Source: Betaproteobacteria bacterium (GTDB lineage Bacteria > Pseudomonadota > Gammaproteobacteria > Burkholderiales > Rhodocyclaceae). Taken from it: 64,000 nucleotides of DNA. The stretch is taken from assembly GCA_020621405.1 (NCBI GenBank), contig JAHRYN010000008.1, forward strand, positions 77,122 through 141,121. Reading direction: 5' to 3'. Shown here piece by piece: positions 55,724 through 64,000 of this stretch; the first letter of the stretch is position 1; every line of letters begins with the position of its first letter. The notes below the pieces were generated by a model. It made no database searches. It was not told the origin of the DNA and worked only from the letters and a program-made list of their open reading frames with translations. Both the position numbers and the translations under genes were made by a program.

Positions 55724-57628
55724 TTATTGCTGCTTCGGCGGTTCAAGCGCCTTGTTGTTGATCGTGACCGGATAACGCTGACGCAGCGCGGAGATATACG
55801 CCGCGAAATCGTCCTGGGCCACGGTCTGGTCAAGCTGGGCCTTGATCGCCTGGACGCGCGCCGCATCCAGCGCTTCCTTGGGCTGCTTGACAGCGCTGAT
55901 GCGGAACACCGCATAACCGCCGTTGGGCATCGGAAAACCGAGATAGGCCGGAAGCTTGGCAGCCGACGCGTTGAAGATCGCACGCACCATTTCCGCGGCC
56001 GGGCCCTGTGCCTGGGCACGCGACACATCCTGCGGCGGCGACCAGTTCAGCGGCGCATCCTCGCCGGCACGCAGCTTCGCCAGCGACGCTTCGCCACGTT
56101 CCCGCGCCATCTTCTGGCCGGCCTCGAAACCGAGCTTCTTCTCGATTTCGGCCTGGACGGATTCGAAGGGCTTGACCGACGGCGGCATCTGCTCGATCAC
56201 GCGCGCTGACACCAGCGTGTTCGACGCGGTTTCGATGGCCTGCGTGTTGCGGCGATTCTTGATGGCATCCTCGGAGAAGATCGCATCACGCAGCTTTTCG
56301 TTGTCGAACGGCGCCGGCATCAGGAAGCCTTTGGGTATCAGCGGGCTGGTCTTGACCTCCAGCCCCAGCTTTTCAGCCGCCGGCGCCAGACTGTCAGCCT
56401 GTTCGTAAACCGTATTGCTGAATACCTCCGCCAGTTCCGCGAAACGCCGACGCGCTGCCTGCTTCTTCAGATCATCGGTGATTTCGGCGCGAGCCTGTTC
56501 CAGCGTCTTGCCCTGCCCGCCCCTGACTTCGTTCAGCTGGATGATGTGATAGCCGAAGTCGGTCTCGACGATGCCGCTGATTTCACCCGGCTTCAGCGAA
56601 AAAACCGTGTCCTCGAACGGTTTGACCATCGTGCCGCGGCCGAAGAAACCCAGGTCGCCACCGGTATCCTTGGAGCCCGGATCCTGTGAATTCTGTTTTG
56701 CCAGCTCGGCAAATTTCGCCGGATCCGCCTTCAACGCCTTAAGCAGGCCCTCGGCCTTTGCTCGCACCGCCTTGCGCTCGTCCGCGCTGGCACCGGCATC
56801 AACCGTCAACAGGATGTGACGGGCCTTGCGCTCCTCGCCCTGCATGTAGCGGGACTGATTGGCTTCGAAGGTCTTGCGGATGTCTTCCTCGCTGACCTGC
56901 ATGGTCTTGGCCAGCGCCGATTCGCTGAGCATCAGGTATTCGACCTTGACCTGCTCGGGTACCTCGAAATCCTTGCGGTTGTCGTCGTAGTACTTGCGGA
57001 CCTGCTCGGGCGTGATCTTGATCTGTTCGATGAATTCGAACGGCGTGATGACGGCTTCGGCAACTTCGCGCTGCTCCTGCTGCATCTGCGCCCAGCGTTT
57101 GGCAAGCGAGGGCGGCACGAAGGAACTGCCTGCCACGCCCGCGTACAACTGACGGAGCACCAGATCCTGCCGGATGCGCGCCAGCAGGCCGTCGCGGCTG
57201 AAGCCCTGCGACTGTGCGATCTGATCGAAGCGCGCTTCGGAAAACTTGCCATCCACGTGGAAGCCGGGGATGGTCGCAATGACCTGGCCCAGACGCCCGT
57301 CCGACACCGACAGGTGGCTGTGCTGGGCTTCCTGCATCAGGATGCGCTGACTCACCAGACCGTCGAGTATCTGCGCCCGGGCCTCCGGACGCGCCATGAT
57401 GCTCGCGTCGAACTTGTCGCCCATCGAGTCGCGCAGCCGGTCCTGCTGTTCGCGCAGCGCTGCTTCGAATTCTTCCGGCGTGATCTTTGCATTGCCGACG
57501 ACCGCGACATCCTCGCGTTTGGCATCCCGGTGGATATAGGACTCGACACCGAAGAAGGCAAAAGGCAACACCAGCAGCAGCAGGACACCCTGTACCACGC
57601 GCTTGTTGTTGCGGACTGCGTCAAACAT
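55724..57628 (-). CDS. ppiD: Periplasmic folding chaperone / peptidyl-prolyl isomerase PpiD
   Basis: A 634-residue SurA/PpiD-type chaperone anchored in the inner membrane. One N-terminal transmembrane helix (about 12-30; [20 protein letters not shown]) is followed by a SurA_N-like domain (about 40-200), one parvulin domain (about 267-369; [49 protein letters not shown]) and a C-terminal PpiD domain. It helps newly exported outer-membrane proteins to fold. The position downstream of lon and the tRNA pair matches other betaproteobacteria. Confidence 0.94.
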   Translation of the reverse strand: MFDAVRNNKRVVQGVLLLLVLPFAFFGVESYIHRDAKREDVAVVGNAKITPEEFEAALREQQDRLRDSMGDKFDASIMARPEARAQILDGLVSQRILMQEAQHSHLSVSDGRLGQVIATIPGFHVDGKFSEARFDQIAQSQGFSRDGLLARIRQDLVLRQLYAGVAGSSFVPPSLAKRWAQMQQEQREVAEAVITPFEFIEQIKITPEQVRKYYDDNRKDFEVPEQVKVEYLMLSESALAKTMQVSEEDIRKTFEANQSRYMQGEERKARHILLTVDAGASADERKAVRAKAEGLLKALKADPAKFAELAKQNSQDPGSKDTGGDLGFFGRGTMVKPFEDTVFSLKPGEISGIVETDFGYHIIQLNEVRGGQGKTLEQARAEITDDLKKQAARRRFAELAEVFSNTVYEQADSLAPAAEKLGLEVKTSPLIPKGFLMPAPFDNEKLRDAIFSEDAIKNRRNTQAIETASNTLVSARVIEQMPPSVKPFESVQAEIEKKLGFEAGQKMARERGEASLAKLRAGEDAPLNWSPPQDVSRAQAQGPAAEMVRAIFNASAAKLPAYLGFPMPNGGYAVFRISAVKQPKEALDAARVQAIKAQLDQTVAQDDFAAYISALRQRYPVTINNKALEPPKQQ

Positions 57629-57710
57629 AGGAGCCTCTCGCGGAACCCGATTTTCGGTTTCGGGCGCAGGAAATGAAAAAGGCGAACATCAGTTCGCCCG
57701 CTGTCAGTTT

Positions 57711-57787
57711 TGGCGGAGTGGACGGGACTCGAACCCGCGACCCCCGGCGTGACAGGCCGGTATTCTAACCAACTGAACTACCACTCC
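57711..57787 (-). tRNA. tRNA-Asp (anticodon GUC)
   Basis: A 77-nt cloverleaf on the minus strand with encoded CCA. The acceptor stem pairs GGAGTGG with CCACTCC. The anticodon stem-loop is CCGGC-CTGTCAC-GCCGG, anticodon GTC. It is nearly identical in layout to E. coli tRNA-Asp. It follows tRNA-Val by 12 bp and precedes ppiD. Confidence 0.96.
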
Positions 57788-57799
57788 GTTCTGCATAAC

Positions 57800-57875
57800 T
57801 GGTGGGTGCTGACGGGCTCGAACCGCCGACATTCGCCTTGTAAGGGCGACGCTCTACCAACTGAGCTAAGCACCC
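57800..57875 (-). tRNA. tRNA-Val (anticodon UAC)
   Basis: A 76-nt cloverleaf on the minus strand with encoded CCA. The acceptor stem pairs GGGTGCT with AGCACCC. The anticodon loop CTTACAA gives anticodon TAC. It is transcribed together with tRNA-Asp just downstream, and the lon terminator lies immediately upstream. Confidence 0.96.
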
Positions 57876-57901
57876 GCAAAAAAACCATCAACAAGCGGTG
57901 C

Positions 57902-57949
57902 AAAAAACAGCCCGCGATGATACCTCACAAGATGAGGTTCGCGGGCTGT
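57902..57949 (-). terminator. Rho-independent terminator of lon
   Basis: On the minus strand ACAGCCCGCG (57949-57940) pairs with CGCGGGCTGT (57916-57907), with an inner CCTCA/TGAGG stem, followed by a T run (57906-57902). It lies 14 bp after the lon stop. Confidence 0.9.
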
Positions 57950-57962
57950 ATGTCACATCGTC

Positions 57963-60374
57963 TCAGTGCGTCACAACCGCGGCTGCGGCAGCCGGCTCCT
58001 CGACTTTCGCAACGGCTGCCGTGACATCCGGCTCCGGCAGCGGATCCGGCTTGCGCTCAAGCGCACGCTCAAGTACCTGATCGATCCATTTGACCGACAC
58101 GATCTCCAGCGCGTTCTTCAGCGTGTCCGGCATGTCGGCCAGATCCTTGACGTTTTCCTCGGGGATCAGCGCAGTGCGGATCCCACCGCGAACCGCAGCA
58201 AGCAGCTTTTCCTTCAGGCCGCCGATGCCGAGCACTTCTCCGCGCAGCGTGATTTCCCCGGTCATCGCCACATCGGCGCGTACCGGAATGCCACTCAGTG
58301 CAGACACCAGCGCGGTCGTGATCGCGATGCCTGCGGACGGACCGTCCTTCGGCGTCGCGCCCTCCGGGAAATGCACGTGCAGATCGACCTTCTCGAATGC
58401 CTCGTCCTTGATGCCCAGACGACGGGCGCGCGAACGGACAACCGAACGTGCCGTCTCGACCGACTCCTTCATCACGTCGCCCAGCGAACCGGTACGCTGC
58501 ACGACGCCCTTGCCCGGCATCGTCACGACCTCGATCGTCAGCAGTTCGCCGCCGACCTCGGTCCACGCCAGTCCGGTAACCTGACCGACCTGGTTTTCCT
58601 TTTCCGCAATCCCGAAGGTATAGCGACGCACGCCGAGGAACTTGTCGAGATTCTTCGCGTTGACCACGACCTTGGATGAGCGCTTCTTCATGACGAGTCC
58701 CTTGACCACCTTGCGGCAGATCTTGGAAACCTCGCGTTCGAGCGCACGCACCCCCGCTTCGCGGGTGTAGTAACGCACGATGTCGCGCAGCGCATCCTCG
58801 GTGACCGACAGCTCTTCCTTCTTCAGACCGTTGTTCTTGATCTGCTTGGGCATCAGGTAACGCTGGCAGATGTTGACCTTCTCGTCCTCGGTGTAACCCG
58901 ACAGGCGGATGACCTCCATCCGGTCGAGCAGCGGCGCCGGAATGTTCAGCGTATTGGCAGTCGCCACGAACATGACGTCCGACAGGTCGTACTCGACTTC
59001 CACATAGTGGTCGACGAAGGTCGAATTCTGTTCCGGATCAAGAACTTCAAGCAGCGCCGACGACGGATCGCCACGGAAGTCCTGCCCCATCTTGTCGACT
59101 TCGTCGAGCAGGAACAGCGGGTTCTTGACTGCCACCTTGGTCATGTTCTGCAGGATCTTGCCCGGCATCGAACCGATGTAGGTACGACGATGGCCACGGA
59201 TTTCCGCCTCGTCGCGCACACCACCCAGCGACATGCGCACGAACTTGCGGTTGGTCGCCTTGGCGATCGACTGCCCGAGCGAAGTCTTGCCCACGCCCGG
59301 GGGACCGACCAGACACAGGATCGGTGCCTTCAGCTTGTCGACGCGCTGTTGCACTGCCAGATATTCAAGGATGCGTTCCTTGACCTTTTCCAGACCGTAG
59401 TGATCGCGATCCAGCACCGTTTCCGCTTCGGCAAGATCCTTCGAAATCCGCGATTTCTTGCGCCACGGCAGACCGACCAGCGTTTCGATGAAGTTGCGCA
59501 CGACCGTTGCTTCGGCCGACATCGGTGACATCAGCTTCAGCTTCTTGAGTTCCGACTGCGCCTTGGCGACCGCTTCCTTGGTCATGCCTGCGGTCTTGAT
59601 CTTCTTCTCGATTTCCTCGAGATCAGCACCATCCTCGCCTTCGCCCAGTTCCTTCTGGATCGCCTTGACCTGCTCGTTGAGGTAGTACTCGCGCTGGCTC
59701 TTCTCCATCTGCCGTTTGACACGGCCGCGGATGCGCTTTTCTACCTGCAGGATGTCGAGTTCCGTCTCGAGCTGTGACAACAGCCGTTCGATGCGCTCGG
59801 CAGTCCCGAACAGTTCGAGGATGTCCTGCTTCTGCTCGAGCTTAAGCGGCAGATGAGCTGCCACCGTATCAGCCAGGCGACCGGCTTCCTCGATGCTGGA
59901 AAGGGAAGTCAGGATTTCCGGCGGGATTTTCTTGTTGAGCTTCACGTACTGATCGAACTGCCCGATCAGCGCGCGCCGCATCGCCTCGATCTCATGAGAG
60001 GTCTGTTCGACGGCAGGCACGGTCGTGACTTGAGCCATGAACAGTGTCTTGATATCGACGATATCTTCGACAGTCGCCCTCTGCGTGCCTTCGACAAGCA
60101 CCTTCACTGTGCCGTCCGGCAGCTTCAGCATCTGGAGGATGTTGGCGATGCAGCCGATCCGGTAGAGGTCTTCCGGATTGGGTTCATCCTTGGCGGCGGA
60201 CTTCTGCGCCACCAGCAGGATGCTCTTGCCGGCTTCCATCGCCGACTCAAGAGCCTTGATGGATTTCGGTCGTCCCACGAACAATGGGATCACCATGTGA
60301 GGGAAAACAACGACATCCCTCAGCGGCAACAGCGGAAGTTCGAGTTGTTCGGGAACGGTTTGGAGGCTGGACAT
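57963..60374 (-). CDS. lon: ATP-dependent protease La (Lon)
   Basis: Lon degrades misfolded and regulatory proteins in the cytoplasm. The 803-residue protein has the LAN substrate-binding domain (1-200), a helical part, the AAA+ module with Walker A GPPGVGKT (about 357-364) and Walker B LFLLDEVDKMG, and a C-terminal Ser-Lys protease domain with the catalytic serine in PKDGPSAG (about 680). A sigma-32-like promoter lies upstream, so heat-shock induction is expected. It follows clpX by 104 bp. Confidence 0.97.
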   Translation of the reverse strand: MSSLQTVPEQLELPLLPLRDVVVFPHMVIPLFVGRPKSIKALESAMEAGKSILLVAQKSAAKDEPNPEDLYRIGCIANILQMLKLPDGTVKVLVEGTQRATVEDIVDIKTLFMAQVTTVPAVEQTSHEIEAMRRALIGQFDQYVKLNKKIPPEILTSLSSIEEAGRLADTVAAHLPLKLEQKQDILELFGTAERIERLLSQLETELDILQVEKRIRGRVKRQMEKSQREYYLNEQVKAIQKELGEGEDGADLEEIEKKIKTAGMTKEAVAKAQSELKKLKLMSPMSAEATVVRNFIETLVGLPWRKKSRISKDLAEAETVLDRDHYGLEKVKERILEYLAVQQRVDKLKAPILCLVGPPGVGKTSLGQSIAKATNRKFVRMSLGGVRDEAEIRGHRRTYIGSMPGKILQNMTKVAVKNPLFLLDEVDKMGQDFRGDPSSALLEVLDPEQNSTFVDHYVEVEYDLSDVMFVATANTLNIPAPLLDRMEVIRLSGYTEDEKVNICQRYLMPKQIKNNGLKKEELSVTEDALRDIVRYYTREAGVRALEREVSKICRKVVKGLVMKKRSSKVVVNAKNLDKFLGVRRYTFGIAEKENQVGQVTGLAWTEVGGELLTIEVVTMPGKGVVQRTGSLGDVMKESVETARSVVRSRARRLGIKDEAFEKVDLHVHFPEGATPKDGPSAGIAITTALVSALSGIPVRADVAMTGEITLRGEVLGIGGLKEKLLAAVRGGIRTALIPEENVKDLADMPDTLKNALEIVSVKWIDQVLERALERKPDPLPEPDVTAAVAKVEEPAAAAAVVTH

Positions 60375-60405
60375 TGCTATTCCTTAACGCGACAGTGTCA
60401 GACAG

Positions 60406-60431
60406 ATTGGGGCGGCATGTCCCGAATCAAG
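60406..60431 (-). promoter_or_regulatory. Sigma-32-like heat-shock promoter of lon
   Basis: On the minus strand CTTGATT (60431-60425), a 12-bp spacer and CCCCAAT (60412-60406). This is close to the heat-shock consensus CTTGAAA-N(11-16)-CCCCAT-T. It lies about 32 bp before the lon ATG. Confidence 0.7.
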
Positions 60432-60478
60432 CCGCCCCGGCTCCGGCACCCGCGTGGCGCGTTACCGACGCGCGGGTT

Positions 60479-61744
60479 TCAGTTCGAACCGGACACCTTG
60501 GGCTGGTCAGCGAACAGCATGATGGGCTTCGTTTCGCCTTCGATCATGCCCTCGTCGATCACGACCTTGGTGACATTGTCGATACCGGGAAGTTCGTACA
60601 TCGTGTCGAGCAACGCCGATTCGATGATGCTGCGCAGGCCACGGGCACCGGTTTTCCGTTTCAGTGCCTTGTGTGCGATTGCCTGAAGCGCCGCCGGACG
60701 AACTTCCAGTTCGACACCTTCCATCTGGAAAAGCTTCTGGTACTGCTTGATCAGCGCGTTTTTCGGCTCTATCAGGATCTGGATCAGCGCTTCTTCGTCA
60801 AGTTCCTGGAGGGTTGCGACAACAGGCAGGCGACCGACGAATTCAGGAATCAGACCGAACTTGATCAGATCTTCCGGCTCAACATTGCGCAGCGCCTCAC
60901 CCGTATTGCGGTTCTCCCGGCTTTTCACTTCCGCGCCAAAGCCGATGCCGAACTGCTCGGTACGGTTGCGGATGACCTTCTCGAGACCGTCGAATGCACC
61001 ACCGCAGATGAACAGGATGTTCGTCGTATCGACCTGCACGAAGTCCTGATTCGGATGCTTGCGACCACCTTGCGGCGGAACGCTGGCAACCGTGCCTTCG
61101 ATCAGCTTCAGCAACGCCTGCTGCACGCCCTCGCCGGAAACATCTCGCGTAATTGAAGGATTGTCCGATTTGCGGGAAATCTTATCGATTTCATCGATAT
61201 AAACGATGCCCTGCTGCGCACGCTCAACCTCGTAATCGCACTTCTGCAGCAGTTTCTGGATGATGTTTTCGACGTCTTCACCAACATAGCCTGCTTCAGT
61301 CAACGTGGTGGCGTCTGCCATCACGAACGGAACGTTCAGCAGACGGGCAAGCGTTTGTGCGAGCAGCGTCTTGCCTGAGCCTGTCGGACCGACCAGCAGG
61401 ATATTGCTCTTCGATAGCTCGACTTCATCCTTGCGCGACATGTGGCGCAAGCGCTTGTAATGGTTGTACACCGCGACCGCGAGAATGCGTTTCGCCGGCG
61501 CCTGACCAATCACATACTGATCGAGGATCTCGCAGATTTCCTTGGGCGACGGCAGATCGCCACGAGCGCCCTTTCCGGACTGCTCACTACTGATCTCGTC
61601 GCGGATGATGTCGTTGCAGAGATCAATGCATTCATCGCAAATAAAGACCGACGGCCCGGCAATGAGCTTTTTGACTTCGTGCTGGCTCTTGCCGCAGAAC
61701 GAGCAATACAACAGCTTTTCAGAACCTGATTTCTTGTCGGTCAT
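60479..61744 (-). CDS. clpX: ATP-dependent Clp protease ATP-binding subunit ClpX
   Basis: ClpX unfolds ssrA-tagged and other substrates and feeds them to ClpP. The 421-residue protein has the N-terminal C4 zinc-binding domain (Cys14, Cys17, Cys36, Cys39), Walker A GPTGSGKT (about 119-126), Walker [11 protein letters not shown] and the ClpP-binding IGF-type loop ([10 protein letters not shown]). It starts 40 bp after clpP. Confidence 0.97.
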   Translation of the reverse strand: MTDKKSGSEKLLYCSFCGKSQHEVKKLIAGPSVFICDECIDLCNDIIRDEISSEQSGKGARGDLPSPKEICEILDQYVIGQAPAKRILAVAVYNHYKRLRHMSRKDEVELSKSNILLVGPTGSGKTLLAQTLARLLNVPFVMADATTLTEAGYVGEDVENIIQKLLQKCDYEVERAQQGIVYIDEIDKISRKSDNPSITRDVSGEGVQQALLKLIEGTVASVPPQGGRKHPNQDFVQVDTTNILFICGGAFDGLEKVIRNRTEQFGIGFGAEVKSRENRNTGEALRNVEPEDLIKFGLIPEFVGRLPVVATLQELDEEALIQILIEPKNALIKQYQKLFQMEGVELEVRPAALQAIAHKALKRKTGARGLRSIIESALLDTMYELPGIDNVTKVVIDEGMIEGETKPIMLFADQPKVSGSN

Positions 61745-61784
61745 GGTCTACTCCAAACTTCACGGTCTTCCGGTCACCACCCTT

Positions 61785-62402
61785 TCAGGTCGAACCTTCT
61801 GCCCGTGTCGTCAACACCTTGTCAATGATGCCGTAATCGCGTGCCTGTTCAGCCGACAGAAAATTATCACGGTCCGTGTCGCGCTCGATCGTCTCGATGG
61901 GCTGCCCCGTGTGATGCGCCATGATGCTGTTCAGTTTGGCGCGCAGGGTCAGGATTTCCCGTGCGTGGATCTCGATGTCCGACGCCTGTCCCTGGAAGCC
62001 GCCCATCGGCTGATGAATCATCACGCGAGAATTAGGCAGACAGAAACGCTTGCCCTTCGCACCGGCGGAGAGGAGGAAGGCCCCCATGCTGGCAGCCTGT
62101 CCGATGCAGAGTGTCGACACCGCAGGCTTGATGAACTGCATGGTGTCGTAGATCGACATGCCGGCAGTCACCGAGCCACCCGGCGAGTTGATGTAGAAGA
62201 AAATGTCCTTGTCGGGATTTTCCGACTCGAGAAACAGAAGCTGGGCAACGATAAGATTTGCCGTAACGTCATTGACCGGTCCGACGAGAAAAATGACTCG
62301 TTCGCGAAGCAGGCGCGAATAAATATCGTATGCGCGCTCTCCACGACCGCTCTGCTCGATGACCATGGGCACCATGCCCAAGCCGACCGTTTCCGACATC
62401 AT
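61785..62402 (-). CDS. clpP: ATP-dependent Clp protease proteolytic subunit ClpP
   Basis: A 205-residue serine peptidase that forms the tetradecameric chamber. The catalytic residues are Ser105 ([11 protein letters not shown]) and His130 ([10 protein letters not shown]), with the family Asp near residue 180 ([15 protein letters not shown]). [12 protein letters not shown] is the oxyanion loop. A short N-terminal propeptide is expected. AAGGAG lies upstream of the ATG. It follows tig and precedes clpX. Confidence 0.97.
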   Translation of the reverse strand: MMSETVGLGMVPMVIEQSGRGERAYDIYSRLLRERVIFLVGPVNDVTANLIVAQLLFLESENPDKDIFFYINSPGGSVTAGMSIYDTMQFIKPAVSTLCIGQAASMGAFLLSAGAKGKRFCLPNSRVMIHQPMGGFQGQASDIEIHAREILTLRAKLNSIMAHHTGQPIETIERDTDRDNFLSAEQARDYGIIDKVLTTRAEGST

Positions 62403-62485
62403 TCGATACTCTCCTTCAGGAGGCGACGCTGCTTGCCTCGGATTATTTCAGGAGCGGGCGTCCGCCAAGGGATACCCGCCCAACA

Positions 62486-63790
62486 TCAGTTGTTTGCTGC
62501 CATCAACTCGTCAAACGGAACCGCCTTGTCGCCGACTTGAGCAACGCTCAACACCCAGTCAACAACATTGTCCTCGACAACCAGCGCCTCGACCTGTGCC
62601 AGACGCTGAGTATCGCTGTAATACCAGCGAATGACGTCTTCCGGATCTTCATAACTTTGTGCCTGCTCTTCAACAACGGCACGAATCTGTTCCGGTTTTG
62701 CATACAGCTGATGTTTCTTGACGATCTCGGCAACCAGCAAGCCAAGCTGGACGCGCCGCGCGGCCTGTTCCGCAAACCACGCCGGCTCGACCGGAATTTC
62801 CTTGATGTTCATACCGCGCGATGCGAGATTGGCTCTCGCCTCCTCCGCAAGACGGAGCCCTTCCTGTTCAGTCAGCGCAGCCGGCACTTCAAATGAGTGA
62901 CTTTCAACCAGAAGGTTCATCACCTCATTCTTCACCCGGGCCTGAAGACGCTTCTTGACCTCCCTTTCGAGGTTCGTCTTGACATCCACCTTCAACTGCT
63001 CAACGTCACCGGACGGAACACCCAGCGAACGGGCGAACTCTGCATCTACTTCCGGCAGGCGAGGTTCTTCGACGGCCTTGACCTTGACTTCGAACTGAAC
63101 GGTCTTGCCGGCCAGATCTTTAGCTTTGTATTCTTCGGGGAAGGTAAGCGAAAAAACCTTTGACTCGCCCGCGCTCATGCCATCCAGATTCGACTCGAAT
63201 TCAGGGAGCAGGCCACCAGCGCCAAGAACGACCGGAAAGTCTTCCGCCGCACCACCGTCGAACGGCTCGCCTTCGCGTGTCCCGCGGAAGTCGATAACAA
63301 GGCGATCTTCCTTCTTTGCCGCTCTCTCCACCACTTCATACGAAACACGCTGTAGACGCAGAACCTCAAGCGTCTTTTCAATCTCGGCTTCGCCCACCAA
63401 CAGAACCGGCCGCTCCATTGTCTTACCCGACAGATCCGTCAGTTCGATTTCCGGATACACCTCGAACGTCGCGTTGAAACCTACATGACCCGGTTCAGCA
63501 GCCTCGGACGGCTCGATGATGGGTGCACCGGCAACGCGCAGATTCTGTTCTCGCACAGCGGTACCGAACGCAACCTGCACTGCCTCGGTAAAGGCTTCAG
63601 AACGCGCCTGGGCAGCGTATTGCTGCTCCACCAGTTTCATCGGCACCTTACCAGGACGGAACCCAGGCATTTTGACAGTCCTGGCCATGCGTGCGAGACG
63701 ACTCGCAACGTTCTTTTCCACGTCTGCGGTCACCACCGACATACTGATGGTCCGCTTCAAAGTGTTCACGGGTGAAGTGTTCTGCGCCAT
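62486..63790 (-). CDS. tig: Trigger factor
   Basis: The ribosome-bound chaperone and prolyl isomerase, 434 residues. The N-terminal ribosome-binding domain contains PGFRPGKVPMKLVEQ, a variant of the usual GFRxGKxP signature. The FKBP-type domain (about 155-240) has EDRLVIDFRGTREGEPFDGG and VLGAGGLLPEFE. The helical C-terminal chaperone domain follows. The tig-clpP-clpX-lon order is standard in proteobacteria. Confidence 0.96.
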   Translation of the reverse strand: MAQNTSPVNTLKRTISMSVVTADVEKNVASRLARMARTVKMPGFRPGKVPMKLVEQQYAAQARSEAFTEAVQVAFGTAVREQNLRVAGAPIIEPSEAAEPGHVGFNATFEVYPEIELTDLSGKTMERPVLLVGEAEIEKTLEVLRLQRVSYEVVERAAKKEDRLVIDFRGTREGEPFDGGAAEDFPVVLGAGGLLPEFESNLDGMSAGESKVFSLTFPEEYKAKDLAGKTVQFEVKVKAVEEPRLPEVDAEFARSLGVPSGDVEQLKVDVKTNLEREVKKRLQARVKNEVMNLLVESHSFEVPAALTEQEGLRLAEEARANLASRGMNIKEIPVEPAWFAEQAARRVQLGLLVAEIVKKHQLYAKPEQIRAVVEEQAQSYEDPEDVIRWYYSDTQRLAQVEALVVEDNVVDWVLSVAQVGDKAVPFDELMAANN

Positions 63791-63853
63791 TAGCGAAAGT
63801 CCTTGAATCGTATGGAGAAATTAGGCGGGGATGTGTAGGCACCGCGATCGCGG

Positions 63854-64000
63854 TTAGCCACGAAGGATAACACAGAGAACAACCGGATTTCCGTCCGGGC
63901 GGGCGCATCTGATCGTTCGTCCCACAAACAACCGGAGAGCATTACCGCCGTGTCGAGCAATTGCCTCTGCGGTCCAAGATCCGACGCCGCCGATACCGAC
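63854..64000 (-). pseudogene. TcdA/CsdL-like (ThiF family) open frame, probably truncated, cut by window edge
   Basis: An open frame enters from the right edge and stops at 63854. Its first visible residues, VGIGGVGSWTAEAIARHGGN, match the nucleotide-binding motif of the tRNA threonylcarbamoyladenosine dehydratase TcdA (CsdL). After ALRLF the sequence no longer resembles that family, where LIDLD should follow, and it ends 24 codons later. The upstream half is outside the window. The simplest reading is a decayed or truncated copy lying upstream of tig; a different ThiF-like short protein is possible. Confidence 0.45.

Noticed and set aside
60449..60477. Hairpin ACCCGCG...CGCGGGT just after clpX
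   Set aside because: A good stem but no T-tract, so not reported as an intrinsic terminator.
1..64000. Search for CRISPR arrays, insertion sequences, integrases or long direct repeats
   Set aside because: No regularly spaced repeats, transposase-like proteins or paired terminal inverted repeats were recognised anywhere, including around the TIR/CHAT operon.

Overview
The window is high-GC bacterial DNA, almost completely packed with genes. The core gene order (trpF-trpB-trpA-accD-folC-SPOR protein-cvpA-purF-metZ, leuC-entericidin-leuD-leuB-asd-fimV-truA, tig-clpP-clpX-lon-ppiD) and a polar-type flagellar cluster with flhF, flhG and motCD-like genes point to a betaproteobacterium, probably close to the Rhodocyclales. 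That assignment is an inference from synteny and protein sequence; no 16S rRNA gene is present.

Layout. (1) 1-3044: a GlxA-type regulator cut by the left edge, divergent from a compact five-gene accessory operon (MAPEG membrane protein, CmcJ/NvfI-like oxidoreductase, HCCA-isomerase/DsbA-like protein, PaaI thioesterase, ABM monooxygenase). A 10-bp perfect inverted repeat lies between the two units. (2) 3037-22462, all minus: ispF-ispD; metZ behind a SAM-II-like riboswitch and terminator; purF-cvpA-SPOR-folC-accD-trpA-trpB-trpF; truA and an ECF-T-like membrane protein; fimV; asd; leuB-leuD-entericidin-leuC. These supply isoprenoid, methionine, purine, folate, fatty-acid, tryptophan and leucine biosynthesis. 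(3) 22518-24166: an MFS transporter and a small lipoprotein. (4) 24170-44082: a large flagellar block, flgBCDEFGHIJKL (minus), flgA-flgM-flgN (plus), then flhA-flhF-flhG-fliA-motC-motD (minus). flhB, the chemotaxis genes and flagellin are not in the window. (5) 44353-45192: a glycine-zipper protein.

(6) 45292-52949 is the most unusual segment. It is a tightly packed three-gene minus-strand operon encoding a membrane-anchored TIR protein, a giant protein of about 1824 residues with two alpha/beta-hydrolase regions and a caspase-like CHAT protease, and a protein with a degenerate M15-like N-terminus and a lysozyme-like region. It resembles a multi-effector conflict (immunity or cell-death) system inserted between core genes. 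I know the component domains but not this combination as a described system.

(7) 53199-64000: gltX, tRNA-Val(CAC) with a strong promoter, an AcrR-like TetR regulator, ppiD, tRNA-Asp and tRNA-Val(UAC), and the protein quality-control set lon (with a sigma-32-like promoter), clpX, clpP and tig. At the right edge there is a short open frame with the Rossmann motif of TcdA/CsdL that appears truncated.

Coding starts were chosen by Shine-Dalgarno sequences, family alignment and overlaps; several differ from the longest possible frame. Residue numbers were counted by hand and may be off by one or two.
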